From NCBI GenBank assembly GCA_046349435.1, contig JAXMCI010000014.1, forward strand, positions 123,992-187,991: a stretch of 64,000 nucleotides of DNA, read 5' to 3'. A program made the position numbers and the translations under genes. The stretch comes from JAXMCI01 sp046349435 (GTDB lineage Bacteria; Pseudomonadota; Alphaproteobacteria; Dongiales; Dongiaceae). The notes beneath the pieces are model-generated. The model was not told the origin of the DNA. It was given only the letters and a program-made list of their open reading frames with translations, and searched no databases. Below, in pieces: positions 1-9,007 of the stretch; position 1 is the stretch's first letter, and every line of letters begins with the position of its first letter.

Positions 1-1386
1 CACGGGCTGAGCGGCGAGCGCCGCGCTGCCGCCGAGGCGGTGGGCGAAGACCAGGTCGGGCTGGAGCTCGACCAGGGCGGCCGACACGGCGGCCGACACC
101 GGCGGCGCCGCGATGCGCAGGTCCGGCCAGCCGTCGAAGTAGCTGACCCAGCCGCGCAGCGCCCCGAGGGCGGCGCGCGGCCGGTGGCGATAGCGGATCC
201 GCTCCGGCAGCCGCAGCAGGCGCACCGCGCCGATCGCCGGCCAGCGGCGGCGCAGCCGCGCCTCGTCCTCCGGCGGCCGGTCCTCGCGCAGCAGGAAGAC
301 GGCGTCGACCTCGCCGACCTCGGCCAGCGCGTCGAGGTTGCCGCCCCAGCGCTGGAAGACCCCGATGGCGGCCCATTCCTCGCTCGCCGCCAGGAACTCG
401 CTGAGCAGGAGGATGCGCGGGCGCCGCGGCCCGAGGCGGGAGGACCGCGCCGGGGCGCGCGAGGGCAGCGGCGGCGGCGCAGCCGCCCGCCAGCGCCGCA
501 GCAGGGTCTCGCGCGGGCCGACCCAGAGCGCGCCGATCCCGACCATGGCGGCGCCGAGCCGGTCGCCGCCGGCCAGCGCCCTGCGCCGCTCCTCCCGCGC
601 CAGCCGCACGAGATGGCCGCGGACCGACGCCAGGGCGATCCCGGCGACCGGGCGCGGCAGGGCCCGCGTCAGCTGCCGGGCGCAGGCGCGCCGCTCGATC
701 CAGGGCAGCAGCCGGCGGTAGAGCCGCGCGCTCTCGGATGCGGGATGCTCGCGCCGCTGCGCCAGCGGCACGGGGTCGAACCAGATCGGGTGGCTGCGGG
801 CGATCCGGGCCCACATCTCCCAGTCGAGCGCATAGCGCAGGTCGGCGCGGAAGCCGCCCAGCGCCCGATAGGTCTCGCGATGGACGACGATGGCGGCGCA
901 CTGGATCGCCAGGTTGACCACGACGTTCTCGATCCAGCTCTCGAGCAGCCCGGCCGTCTTCTGGGTGCAGTGGCCGCGACGCAGCACCGCGCCCTCGGCG
1001 TCGATGTATTCCGTCTCGGTCGCCGCCGCCCCGAGGCCGGGATGGGCGTCGAAGGCGGCATCGAGCCGCCGGTAGAATCCCGGGTGGACCCTGTCGTCCT
1101 GGTGCAGGATGTGGACGAGCTCGCCGCCGGCCAGCTCGATGCACCGGTTGAAGTTGCCGGCGAGCCCGGCGCGCGGCCGGCAGCGGTGGACCCGCACCCC
1201 GCGCGCGGCCTGCTCGCGCAGCGCGGCCTGCGCCGGCGCCGCGCCGCTGTCGTCGTCGACGAGCACGATCTCGGACCGGTCGGCCGGAAGCGCGGCGCGA
1301 ACGCTGTCGATGGCCTGCCCGAGATAGAGCGGATCGGGATTGAAGGTCGGGATCATCACCGACCAGCGGAGGCGCCCTGCCGTCAT
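1..1386 (-). CDS. Two-domain glycosyltransferase (GT2 + GT4-like), C-terminus cut by window edge
   Basis: The minus-strand frame opens at an ATG at 1386 and stays open to base 1, so about 462 residues are visible and the C-terminus lies outside. The first ~250 residues are a family 2 glycosyltransferase: an early SVMIPTFNPDPLYLGQAIDS segment, a LVDDDS nucleotide-binding Asp cluster and an HQDDRVHPGFY segment matching the DxD region. From about residue 300 a second domain starts (RILLLSEFLAASEEW) and ends in PDLVFAHRLGG, which resembles the N-terminal half of a family 4/GT-B transferase. The likely role is adding sugars to a surface polysaccharide or glycoprotein. It is divergent from two more glycosyltransferases and shares their promoter. 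The GT2 assignment is firm; the GT4 half is inferred from fold-like motifs. Confidence 0.8.
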   Translation of the reverse strand, partial: MTAGRLRWSVMIPTFNPDPLYLGQAIDSVRAALPADRSEIVLVDDDSGAAPAQAALREQAARGVRVHRCRPRAGLAGNFNRCIELAGGELVHILHQDDRVHPGFYRRLDAAFDAHPGLGAAATETEYIDAEGAVLRRGHCTQKTAGLLESWIENVVVNLAIQCAAIVVHRETYRALGGFRADLRYALDWEMWARIARSHPIWFDPVPLAQRREHPASESARLYRRLLPWIERRACARQLTRALPRPVAGIALASVRGHLVRLAREERRRALAGGDRLGAAMVGIGALWVGPRETLLRRWRAAAPPPLPSRAPARSSRLGPRRPRILLLSEFLAASEEWAAIGVFQRWGGNLDALAEVGEVDAVFLLREDRPPEDEARLRRRWPAIGAVRLLRLPERIRYRHRPRAALGALRGWVSYFDGWPDLRIAAPPVSAAVSAALVELQPDLVFAHRLGGSAALAAQPV

Positions 1387-1442
1387 TCAGGTCGGCCGGA
1401 GACGATGTCCGCAGGGGAGCCTTTCATCTGTCGGGGCGGGCT

Positions 1443-1491
1443 TTGCAACCTTCTGGCCGCTCACTATAGTCAGCGGCCAAGGCAGGGACAA
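1443..1491. promoter_or_regulatory. Symmetrical divergent promoter between glycosyltransferase genes
   Basis: On the plus strand a TTGCAA box (1443-1448) lies 16 bases from TATAGT (1465-1470). On the minus strand TTGTCC (complement of 1486-1491) lies 17 bases from TATAGT (complement of 1463-1468). The two -10 boxes overlap because ACTATAGT is self-complementary. They sit at the centre of a 26-base imperfect palindrome (1454-1479) with TGGCCGCT and AGCGGCCA arms. This would fire transcription both ways from one opened site, and a repressor could also bind it. Inference from sequence only. Confidence 0.55.
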
Positions 1492-1512
1492 TCGCCCGGC
1501 GGACGCACTGCG

Positions 1513-2328
1513 ATGGGGGGTCAGACAGAACGGGTAAGCGTCGTCCTGCCGACCTGGAACCGTGCCGCCACCCTGCCGCGGGCGATTCGCAGCGTGCTCG
1601 ACCAGACGCATGGCGCGCTCGAGCTGATCGTCGTCGACGACGGCTCCACCGACGCGACGCGCGAGGTGGTCGCCGCCCTTGCGGAGCCGCGCCTCCGCTA
1701 TCTCCCGTTCGAGCGCAACCGCGGCCAGGCGGCGGCCCGCAATGCCGGAATCGCCGCATCGACCGCGGACCTCGTGGCGTTCCAGGACTCCGACGACATC
1801 TGGATGCCGGAGAAGCTGGCGCGCCAGCTCGAGGCGCTGCGGGCGCGGCCGGACCTGGCCGGCGTCTATGGCGACCTGCGCCGCCACCAGGCGGACGGGC
1901 AGGTCTTCGTCATCATCGCGCCCGATCTCGCGCCGGGACGTTATTTCGACCGGCGGCCGAGCCTCTACCAGACCTTCGGGCTCGGCATCCAGAGCTGCCT
2001 GCTGCGCCGCACGGCGCTCGCCGCGGCCGGCGGATTCCGCGAGGACATGCGGTGCTACGAGGATCTCGAGCTGCTGCTGCGGCTCGCCCGGGAGCACCGG
2101 CTGCAGCGCATCCCGCTGGTCCTGGTCGACTACATCGAGAGCGCGACCAGCGTCAGCAAGAACGGCGAGGAGGATCGTCGAGCCCGCGCCATGCTGCTGC
2201 GGCTCTACGGGTTCCGCGCCGCGGCCTCCCGGCCGAAGGCGTTCTGGCGGGAGCTGAAATGGAGCCTCGGCCCCTCGCCGGTGAGCGGCCTGCGGCGCTT
2301 CCTGCGCCCCCGCGAGGCGCTGGGATGA
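1513..2328 (+). CDS. Family 2 glycosyltransferase
   Basis: 271 residues. The protein begins VSVVLPTWNRAATLPRAI, followed by ELIVVDDGSTDATREVV, and carries the acceptor/metal motif FQDSDDIWMPEKLARQLEAL; together these define a GT-A fold family 2 transferase. The ATG at 1513 was chosen because the GT2 fold starts nine residues later and an upstream extension would run through the promoter. The stop overlaps the next gene's start as ATGA, so the two are translationally coupled. The donor sugar and acceptor cannot be read from the sequence. Likely works with its neighbours in glycan assembly. Confidence 0.88.
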   Translation: MGGQTERVSVVLPTWNRAATLPRAIRSVLDQTHGALELIVVDDGSTDATREVVAALAEPRLRYLPFERNRGQAAARNAGIAASTADLVAFQDSDDIWMPEKLARQLEALRARPDLAGVYGDLRRHQADGQVFVIIAPDLAPGRYFDRRPSLYQTFGLGIQSCLLRRTALAAAGGFREDMRCYEDLELLLRLAREHRLQRIPLVLVDYIESATSVSKNGEEDRRARAMLLRLYGFRAAASRPKAFWRELKWSLGPSPVSGLRRFLRPREALG

Positions 2329-3377
2329 GCCGGCCGGCCGGGCAGCCATGCTGGGCGCCGGTGGATCCGGCGGCGAGCACCTGGGCCGAGATCCTCTCGC
2401 TCCACCCGACGATCATCCATGTCTGGCCCTCGGTCGAGTTTCCGCTCGGCGCGGCAAGCGCGGTCGGTCCGCTGCTGCGGCGGCGCGACGCGCATTTCCT
2501 CGTCATGCCGACCTCGACCCTCGAGCTGGCGGGAACCCGCAGCTGGCTGGCCGGCACGGCGCGGTCCTATCTCGCCGACCATCCGCGTCACCGGCTCACC
2601 TTCCTGTGCAACACGGCGCGCGAGACCGAGCTGATGCGCGCCGAGGGCTTCGCGGCCGAGACGCTGAACCAGAACTGCCTGGTCGACGACGCGGTGTTCC
2701 GGCCGCTGCCCGACGTCGATCCGGTGCATGACGCCGTCTACAACGCGCGGCTGGCGCCGATGAAGCGCCACGAGCTGGCGGCCGGGATCGAGAAGCTCGC
2801 CCTGGTCTACTACTACTGCGCCGAGGACGGGCCGCCGCAGGCCTTCCACGAGCGCCATGCCCGCTACCGGGCGATGCTGCCCGCCGCCCGGTTCGTCAAT
2901 CCGCTGACCCCGGAGGGCTGCCAGTGGCTGCCCAAGCCCGAGGTCAATCGCGTGCTCGCCGAGTCGCGGGTCGGACTCTGCCTGTCCGCCGCGGAGGGCG
3001 CCATGCTGGTCTCGATCGAGTACCTGCTGGCCGGGCTGCCGGTCGTCTCGACCCCGAGCCTGGGCGGCCGGGACCACTATTTCGACGACGCGTTCTGCCT
3101 CGTCGTGCCGCCCGATCCGCGCAGCGTCGGCGAGGCGGTGCAGGCGCTGGCGGCGCGCAACCTGCCGCGCGACCATGTCCGGGCGAGGACCCTGGCCCGG
3201 GTCGAGGCCGACCGCGCCCGCTACGTCGCGCTGGTGCAGGAGCTGATCGACCGCGACGGCGGCAGCGAACGCTTCGAGGAGCGGTTCCGCAGCTGCACGC
3301 GCGCGGCGACGATCTTCCGCTGGCGGCCGATGCCGGAGCTCTCCGCCACGCTCAGCCAGGCGCTCGCGCTGCCCTAG
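2325..3377 (+). CDS. Glycosyltransferase, GT4/GT-B-like
   Basis: 350 residues, starting at the ATG that overlaps the previous stop. The C-terminal half carries the GT-B donor-site pattern: a glutamate-containing ESRVGLCLSAAEGAMLVSIE segment followed by YLLAGLPVVSTPSLGGRDHYFDD, then a valine-rich strand and a DPRSVGEAVQALA helix. The N-terminal half is less conserved. It is probably a transferase acting with the upstream GT2 on the same glycan. A retaining family 4 enzyme is the best fit, but the exact family is uncertain. Confidence 0.72.
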   Translation: MSRPAGQPCWAPVDPAASTWAEILSLHPTIIHVWPSVEFPLGAASAVGPLLRRRDAHFLVMPTSTLELAGTRSWLAGTARSYLADHPRHRLTFLCNTARETELMRAEGFAAETLNQNCLVDDAVFRPLPDVDPVHDAVYNARLAPMKRHELAAGIEKLALVYYYCAEDGPPQAFHERHARYRAMLPAARFVNPLTPEGCQWLPKPEVNRVLAESRVGLCLSAAEGAMLVSIEYLLAGLPVVSTPSLGGRDHYFDDAFCLVVPPDPRSVGEAVQALAARNLPRDHVRARTLARVEADRARYVALVQELIDRDGGSERFEERFRSCTRAATIFRWRPMPELSATLSQALALP

Positions 3378-3412
3378 CCGGGCGACGGCGCCGGGTCCGG
3401 CCGGCCTTGCCG

Positions 3413-3949
3413 TCAGCCCTGGCCCCGCTGTCCCCGGCAGATCACGGGGTCGGCGTCGAGCCGCGCATCGACCTGGTAGAGGTCGCCCTGGTTGCCGCGG
3501 TAGTCGCGTGCGGACGCCAGGATCGCCACCCCGTCCGGGTTGGCGGGCGCGACCTCGAAGATGGCCAGGACTCCGGTGCGAACGCTGCCTGCCGAGGGGG
3601 GCGCCAGCCGGATGGTCAGCAGCTCGGTGGCGGGACCGAGGGCAGCGATGTCCCAGCCCGATTCGGGAGCGCCGGGCCCGACGCTGATCGAATCGCGGAC
3701 GAGATGTCCGGGGAACACCCGCACCGTGACCAGGCGGACGCCGCCGTCATCGGCGGCGGCGAGGGCGAACCCGGCCGGGAACTGCCGGTACTTGGCGCAG
3801 GCGTCGGCGGGGGCCGCCGCTCCCTCGCTGCTGCGGAAGACCGGATTGGCGATTGAAGGCCGTGAGCGTGAGGCCGGGCGGGTCGGCCGCGGGCGGCCCG
3901 GCGCGGTGCATGCGGCGGTCGCCGCGCCCAGCGGTGGCCAGGATGTCAT
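3413..3949 (-). CDS. Hypothetical protein, possibly exported
   Basis: 178 residues, no family recognised. The ATG at 3949 was preferred over one at 4015 because an AAAGGGG Shine-Dalgarno sequence lies just upstream. The N-terminus is Ala/Pro/Arg-rich with a single early cysteine (ATAAC) that could be a lipobox, but it lacks the usual basic residues. The rest looks like a beta-rich domain: FALAAADDGGVRLVTVRVFPGH, then LTIRLAPPSAG and GVLAIFEVAPANPDGVAIL. It is convergent with the glycosyltransferase and lies downstream of the methyltransferase on the same strand. Confidence 0.55.
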   Translation of the reverse strand: MTSWPPLGAATAACTAPGRPRPTRPASRSRPSIANPVFRSSEGAAAPADACAKYRQFPAGFALAAADDGGVRLVTVRVFPGHLVRDSISVGPGAPESGWDIAALGPATELLTIRLAPPSAGSVRTGVLAIFEVAPANPDGVAILASARDYRGNQGDLYQVDARLDADPVICRGQRGQG

Positions 3950-4033
3950 CGCACGCCCCTTTGCGATCAGCCGATGCCGGCCCGCAGGATGCGCCCGGTG
4001 GTGCCCGCCCGGCAAGCCCCTCTCGCCGGCGGC

Positions 4034-5055
4034 TCAGTCCCGGTCCCAGACGAGCAGCGCCTCGATGCTCTGCGGGACGCGCTGCATGCGCAGCGCGCCG
4101 AGGCCGGCGGCCTGGCCCATCGCGAGGTACTCGCGCTCGGTGTAGGCGTCGCCCTTCGGGGTCGAGGCCAGCATCATGAAGGCGAAGCGGGCCTCGCCCG
4201 GCGGCGTCACGCGGTCGTCGTTCGGGACCATCTCGACGGCGACGATGCGGCCGCCGGGCGCCAGGCTGCGGCGCGCCCGGGCGAGCAGGCCGACGCAGGT
4301 CTCCTGGTCGAAATGTGCAGGAAGTTGGGCAGCAGCACGGCATCGTTGTCGCTGCCCCAGTCGACCTCGAAGGCGCTGCCCGGCTGCAGCCGGTAGCGGC
4401 CGGCGAGCCCGGCCGCCGCGGCGTTCTCCTCGGCCACCTGCAGCACCGCCGGCCAGTCGAGCGCCGTGATCTCGGCGCCCGGGACCGCCTTGGCGATGGC
4501 GATGCCGAACATGCCGTGGCCGGCGGCGATGTCGAGCACGCGCCGGGGCGCCGGCCGCCAGCTGCCGATCTCTGCCGCCATAGCCGCGGACGGGGCCGCG
4601 ATGAAGGGGACCATCGCCTTGGCGAACTTGACCCAGACCGGGTTGTTGGCGGCGACATTGGCCAGCCCGGGCGAGCCGCCGTTGCGGACATAGGAAACCG
4701 GATCCTCCAGCCACAGCCCGAGCATCTCGGGCGAGGCGATGAAGTCGGCGATGCTGCCCATCCAGGCCGGCGAGCCGCGCGTCAGGAAGGTCGCGGTCGA
4801 GGGCGTCAGCCGGTAGCGCGCCTCGTGCTTCTCGAGGAAGCCGATGACGGTGAAGTAGTCGCAGAGGATGCGGATGCCGCGCTCGGCGCAGCCGGTCCGC
4901 GCCGCCAGCGTCGCCGCCGTGCCGTCGCTGTCGGCGATGATCGAGAAGAGGTCGAGGGCGAGCGCCGCCCGCAGCGCCGCCGTCTTCTGGTAGCCGAGCA
5001 GGGAATCGATGAAGAGGTCGGGCGAGATCTGGGCGTGCGGTGCATCGGCGGTCAT
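4034..5055 (-). pseudogene. SAM-dependent O-methyltransferase, frameshifted near 4315
   Basis: A family 2-type O-methyltransferase split between two frames. The first ~245 residues (from ATG 5055) hold the dimerisation helices (DLFIDSLLGYQKTAALRAAL) and SAM motif I RRVLDIAAGHGMFGIAIA at about residues 171-188. At about 4315 the frame is lost: the reverse strand reads CTG CAC ATTT, where CTG CAC CAT TTC would continue as LLPNFLHHFDQE. The remainder in the other frame (ETCVGLLARARRSLAPGGRIVAVEMVPND, then FAFMMLASTPKGDAYTEREY) is a perfect C-terminal half ending at 4034. One missing C explains everything, so this is either a sequencing/assembly indel or a recent mutation. The substrate is unknown. 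Confidence 0.85.
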
Positions 5056-5202
5056 CGGCGCGTCTCCCTGGTGCGCGGTCGGGGCGCACTCCTAGCACGG
5101 CGCAGGCTGCGCTGAAACGGGCGCCCTCGGGTGCAGGGCGGGCGCGGGCGGGCGCCGGTGGAAGGGACGGCAGGCGGAGGCCGCCCCTTCCCCGCGCCGC
5201 GG

Positions 5203-7158
5203 CTAGCGCGTCATCGCCGGCAGGCCGCCGAAATATCCGACGATGCCGCGCTGGTCGACGAAGCGGCGCAGCGCGACCTTGATCTCGTCGGGATAGCCCG
5301 AGAGGTCCTCGGCGGCGCCGGGATGCTGGACGTTGCCGGTGATGTAGGCCCGGCCGTTGACGTCGTCGTAGACGTTGAGGCCGGTGTTCTCGCCGCCCGC
5401 CGGGCCGCTGAAGATGCGGACGAGCGCCTTGCTGTCGACGTTCCAGGCCCAGAGGAAGTTGTTGAGGTGGTTGCCGGAGTCCTCGCCGACGAAGAGCGTG
5501 CGCATGGCCTCCGAGAAGCGGATGTTGTCGGGGTTGGCGACCTGCTCGGTGTCGCACTTGTCGAACGGACCGGCCTTGGCGCCGGCCGGCTGCCTGGCGC
5601 CGTGGATGACGGCGTGCATGTCGACCGCCACCCAGTCGCTGGCAATCGGGTTTCCGTCGCTGTCCTTCACGCCGCCGGCGAGCGCGCTCTCATAGACGGC
5701 GCCGCAGGCGAGGTCCTTGGCGTCGCCGGCCAGCCGGATGTCGTCGCGCGGCCGGTCCTTGTTCTCGCCGTCGATCATGCCCTTCCGGATATAGCTGATC
5801 ACCGTATAGAGCTTCCTGTCGGCGAGATTGTGGGCCTGGCCCTCCATCTTGGTGAACTCGGTGGTGGCGCCCCGCCAGGCGGCGTAGCGCCTGGTCTCGA
5901 GGAAGGCCGCCGCCTGCTCCATGCCCGGCTTCAGCCTGAGCCAGGTCAGGGCGGCCTTGCCGCCGGTGCCGGTGTAGGCGAAGACCGGCCGGAAGCCCTC
6001 GTGCTTCGCGGGATCGGCCTTCACCTGGTCCGGGGCGGCGACCTCCCAGATGTCGCTGAACTTCGTGCCCTTGCCGATCAGCGCCTCGATCTCGGCCTCG
6101 GTGGCGTGGCCGAGCCGGATCCATTCCAGCGTCGCCGTGCCGTAGTCGTCGCCGCTCTGCTGCACCCAACGGGCGGCGTAGAGCGTGCCGGCCGAGAGGT
6201 CGCCCTCCCGGTCGGCGACGAACATGGCGCGGATCACGTCGTCGCCGTCGTCGCCGACATAGACCGTGCGGCGGTCGCCCATGACGTCGCCGAGCTCGAA
6301 GGCGAGCCGGCCCATGGCGAGGTGCTTGACCGCCTTCGTGGTGCCGTCGGGACGGACGGTGACCTCGACGAGGTGGCCGTAGCGGTAGGGGTTGGCGCCG
6401 CCCTGGGCGGCGGTCTTGCCGAGGGTGCCGAGATAGAGGTTCATCGCCTCGAGCGGCTTGCCCTCGAAGAGCTGGGCGTCGGGCTCGTATTCCTCGCTGC
6501 CGAGGTGCGTCATCCAGGGCGTCGTCGAGCCATTGCACGGGATCCACAGCCCGGCGACCTCGGAGAAGTCGACGTTGGCGAGCTTCACCGGGGTCAGCCT
6601 TCCGGTCGCCGGATCCTGATCGAGCACGGTCAGGTTCATCGCCATCGGCAGCGCGCCGTAGAGATCGACCGGCGGCCTGGTCGGATCGGCATTGTCCGAC
6701 TCGGTGTCGTATTCGAGGTGGTTGACGAGGAACAGGGTGTGGCCCTTGACGCCGTCCACCGCCGCGCCCTGCACGACGAGCAGCGAGGTGCCGTCGGCGC
6801 CCGGCGCGAAGAACGGCCCGCGCGCGACGTTGCCCTTGCCGTCGGCGACCGATTCGAGGATCGGCTTGCCGGTCCGGTCGACCACCAGCCCGGCATACCA
6901 GCCGGGGATGAACTCGCCGGAGCGGTTGAGCGCGCGGTAGGTCAGCGGGAAGCGCTTCTCCGTCCCGTCCGCCAGCGTGACCACGGCCTCGGAGCGGGTG
7001 TAGGGCAGCACCCGCTCCATGTCGCTGGCCGGCGCCGGGGTCGCGGTGAAGGCGACCGCCTTGACGCGCAGCGGCGCGGGATCTGCGGCATGCGCGGCGG
7101 ACATCAGGCAGGGCAGCAGCGCGGCGGTGGCGAGGAGAAGCTTGCGCAGGCTCATCAC
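5203..7158 (-). CDS. PhoX-like (DUF839) secreted phosphatase
   Basis: 651 residues with a Sec signal peptide (MMSLRKLLLATAALLPCLMSAAHA). The body matches the PhoX/DUF839 family of calcium/iron-dependent alkaline phosphatases: a long N-terminal beta-propeller region, a THLGSEEYEPDAQ acidic motif, NPYRYGHLVEV, YVGDDGDDVI and a C-terminal PDNIRFSEAMRTLFVGEDSGNH metal-binding strand. Family members release phosphate from organic esters in the periplasm. There are no pho regulatory genes beside it. Length fits the family. Which substrate it prefers, or whether it is a phosphatase rather than another DUF839 enzyme, is not shown by sequence alone. Confidence 0.82.
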   Translation of the reverse strand: MMSLRKLLLATAALLPCLMSAAHAADPAPLRVKAVAFTATPAPASDMERVLPYTRSEAVVTLADGTEKRFPLTYRALNRSGEFIPGWYAGLVVDRTGKPILESVADGKGNVARGPFFAPGADGTSLLVVQGAAVDGVKGHTLFLVNHLEYDTESDNADPTRPPVDLYGALPMAMNLTVLDQDPATGRLTPVKLANVDFSEVAGLWIPCNGSTTPWMTHLGSEEYEPDAQLFEGKPLEAMNLYLGTLGKTAAQGGANPYRYGHLVEVTVRPDGTTKAVKHLAMGRLAFELGDVMGDRRTVYVGDDGDDVIRAMFVADREGDLSAGTLYAARWVQQSGDDYGTATLEWIRLGHATEAEIEALIGKGTKFSDIWEVAAPDQVKADPAKHEGFRPVFAYTGTGGKAALTWLRLKPGMEQAAAFLETRRYAAWRGATTEFTKMEGQAHNLADRKLYTVISYIRKGMIDGENKDRPRDDIRLAGDAKDLACGAVYESALAGGVKDSDGNPIASDWVAVDMHAVIHGARQPAGAKAGPFDKCDTEQVANPDNIRFSEAMRTLFVGEDSGNHLNNFLWAWNVDSKALVRIFSGPAGGENTGLNVYDDVNGRAYITGNVQHPGAAEDLSGYPDEIKVALRRFVDQRGIVGYFGGLPAMTR

Positions 7159-7294
7159 GGGGTCCCCTTGCAGTCGCGGGTTTCGCCCGCCTGCTCTACG
7201 GAGGAAGCGTGACAGCCGTGTGAAGGCCCGGCGAATTGGCAGGCGGCGGCAAAGCCGCTATAGCTCCGGCCGATCCTCGCATGGGAGCCACCGG

Positions 7295-8017
7295 ATGAGC
7301 CTGACCCGCTACAAGGCGCTGACCTTCGATTGCTACGGCACGCTGATCGACTGGGAGAGCGGCATGTTCGCGGCGCTGGCGCCGCTGCTCGACAAGCTGC
7401 CGCAGCGGCCGGGCCGCGACCAGGTGCTGGAGGCGCATGCCCGGCACGAATCGGCGCAGCAGCGCTGGACGCCGGCCAAGCGCTACAGCGAGCTGCTGGC
7501 GGTCGTCTACAAGCGGCTGGCCGAGGAGTGGGGCGTGCCGGCGAGCTGGGACGAGGCCGAGGCCTATGGCGCCTCGATCCCCGACTGGCCGGCCTTCCCC
7601 GATTCGGCCGAGGCGCTCCGCTACCTGAAGCAGCACTACCGGCTGGCCATCCTGTCGAACGTCGACAACCGCAGCTTCGCGGCGAGCAACGCGAAGCTCG
7701 GCGTCGCCTTCGACGCGATCTTCACCGCCGAGGACATCGGCAGCTACAAGCCGGACCGCCGCAACTTCGACTACATGCTGGAGAAGCTGGCCGGCATGGG
7801 CGTCGAGCGGGGCGCCGTGCTGCACACCGCCGAGAGCCTGTTCCACGACCACGTGCCGGCGGCCGGGCTCGGGCTCGCCACCTGCTGGATCCATCGCCGC
7901 CACGAGGCGGGCGGCTTCGGCGCGACGATGCGGCCGGCGCACGAGCCCAAGGTCGACTTCCGCTTCACCAGCATGGCGGCGCTGGCCGAGGCGCACCGCA
8001 AGGCGGCCGGCGGCTGA
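7295..8017 (+). CDS. Haloacid dehalogenase, type II (HAD superfamily)
   Basis: 240 residues. HAD motif I is FDCYGTLIDWE, with Asp12 as nucleophile. Motif II is LAILSNVDN, the conserved Lys is in IGSYKPDRRNFDYML, and motif III is HTAESLFHDHVPA. The motif I form with Cys-Tyr-Gly-Thr and a long alpha-helical cap matches type II L-2-haloacid dehalogenases, but many relatives act on other small acids or phosphates. The start ATG at 7295 follows a GGGAG ribosome site. It stands alone between the divergent PhoX-like gene and the convergent HutD-like gene. Confidence 0.85.
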   Translation: MSLTRYKALTFDCYGTLIDWESGMFAALAPLLDKLPQRPGRDQVLEAHARHESAQQRWTPAKRYSELLAVVYKRLAEEWGVPASWDEAEAYGASIPDWPAFPDSAEALRYLKQHYRLAILSNVDNRSFAASNAKLGVAFDAIFTAEDIGSYKPDRRNFDYMLEKLAGMGVERGAVLHTAESLFHDHVPAAGLGLATCWIHRRHEAGGFGATMRPAHEPKVDFRFTSMAALAEAHRKAAGG

Positions 8018-8032
8018 CGGGCCGGCGCCGGC

Positions 8033-8599
8033 TCAGGGCGCGATCGCGAGGTCGATCCGGACCAGGATTCCGGTCCCATCGCAGGCCAGCGCCCGGCCGG
8101 CCTCGCCGCTCGCCAGGGCGAGCTCGCCCGCCGCGAGCGCGACGGCCGCGCCGGGCAGCGCGATCCGCCAGGCGCCGGCCAGCGCCAGAGCGAGGCAGCG
8201 CGCGCCGGCCGGCGCCGCCGGGGCGGTCTCGCGCAGCACCGCGAGCGCGGCGGTCACCCGCCGCCGCGCGGTCATCAGGTTGAGGTCCTGCGAGGGGCCG
8301 TCGACGGCGATGGCCGCGACCGGCCAGTCGCCGGAGAAGCGGACGGGCTGCAGCGGCCGGCTCACCCGCACCCGGCCGGCCGGGCCGAGATCGAGGGTGA
8401 AGCCGGGCCCCTCGAGCAGCAGCAGCACGCGGTCGAGCCCGGGCAGCGGCGAGAACGGCCCCGGCTCGACGACGGCGGCGCGCGACAGCCGCCAGAGCCA
8501 GCCCTCGCCATCCTCCTCGCGGGCATATTCGAGCGTCGTGCCGCGGCCGTTGGCCCACGGCATGGAGCGGTAGTCGGCGGGCGTCAGGCGGCGCAGCAT
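8033..8599 (-). CDS. HutD/Ves family cupin-like protein
   Basis: 188 residues. The family hallmarks are present: MPWANGRGTTLEYAREE near the N-terminus, WLWRLSRAAVVEPGPFSPLPG, DRVLLLLEGPG and SQDLNLMTARRR. HutD proteins are double-cupin folds found in histidine-utilisation loci, where they are thought to bind a pathway intermediate and act as a governor. No hut genes are in this window, so a role in histidine use cannot be inferred from context. It is convergent with the haloacid dehalogenase, 15 bases apart. Confidence 0.8.
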   Translation of the reverse strand: MLRRLTPADYRSMPWANGRGTTLEYAREEDGEGWLWRLSRAAVVEPGPFSPLPGLDRVLLLLEGPGFTLDLGPAGRVRVSRPLQPVRFSGDWPVAAIAVDGPSQDLNLMTARRRVTAALAVLRETAPAAPAGARCLALALAGAWRIALPGAAVALAAGELALASGEAGRALACDGTGILVRIDLAIAP

Positions 8600-9007
8600 C
8601 GAGGCGATGGTCGGCCCCGCCGCGGGCGCGCGTCAATGCCGGCACAGCCGCAGCGTTCCGGCGCCGGGCGGCCCGGGGCTGTGTCAGGGCTGTGACGCCG
8701 CAGGGGGCGGGCCCCCCCGGCCCCGCCAGGGCGAGGCCCGCACAAGTCACTGAAACTGCGGGCACTCATAGTGGTTGGCGACAGCCGGGCAGTCCCGGCC
8801 GCCGGCGTGCTTCTACAAACAATGATTTCGCGTCCATCCCTGTCATGTCCTTGCCACATGCTTCAGTGCAGCACTGTCGTGTAGGTCAGGACCCGGCCGC
8901 TATTCGGCCGTCAGCACTTGCGCTTTTCCTTTCGACCGGCCGCGATCCTTCGGCCGGTGGCGCGAGATCTCGATTCATTTCTGGAGATGACCCAAGGGGA
9001 GGGGACA
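8600..9007. other. Intergenic region without a recognisable gene
   Basis: 408 bases between divergent genes. No reading frame here has plausible protein composition. The half nearer 9008 is less G+C-rich and probably holds the promoter of the secreted hydrolase. A small hairpin, CGGCCG-CTATT-CGGCCG, lies near 8896-8912. No convincing -35/-10 pair could be fixed. Confidence 0.4.

Noticed and set aside
40..1512. N-terminal extension of the GT2 gene on the plus strand
   Set aside because: It lies antisense to the first glycosyltransferase and crosses the divergent promoter; the GT2 fold starts right after 1513.
8584..8859. Possible 91-residue gene on the minus strand
   Set aside because: Composition is Arg/Pro/Cys-rich without a ribosome site; no domain.
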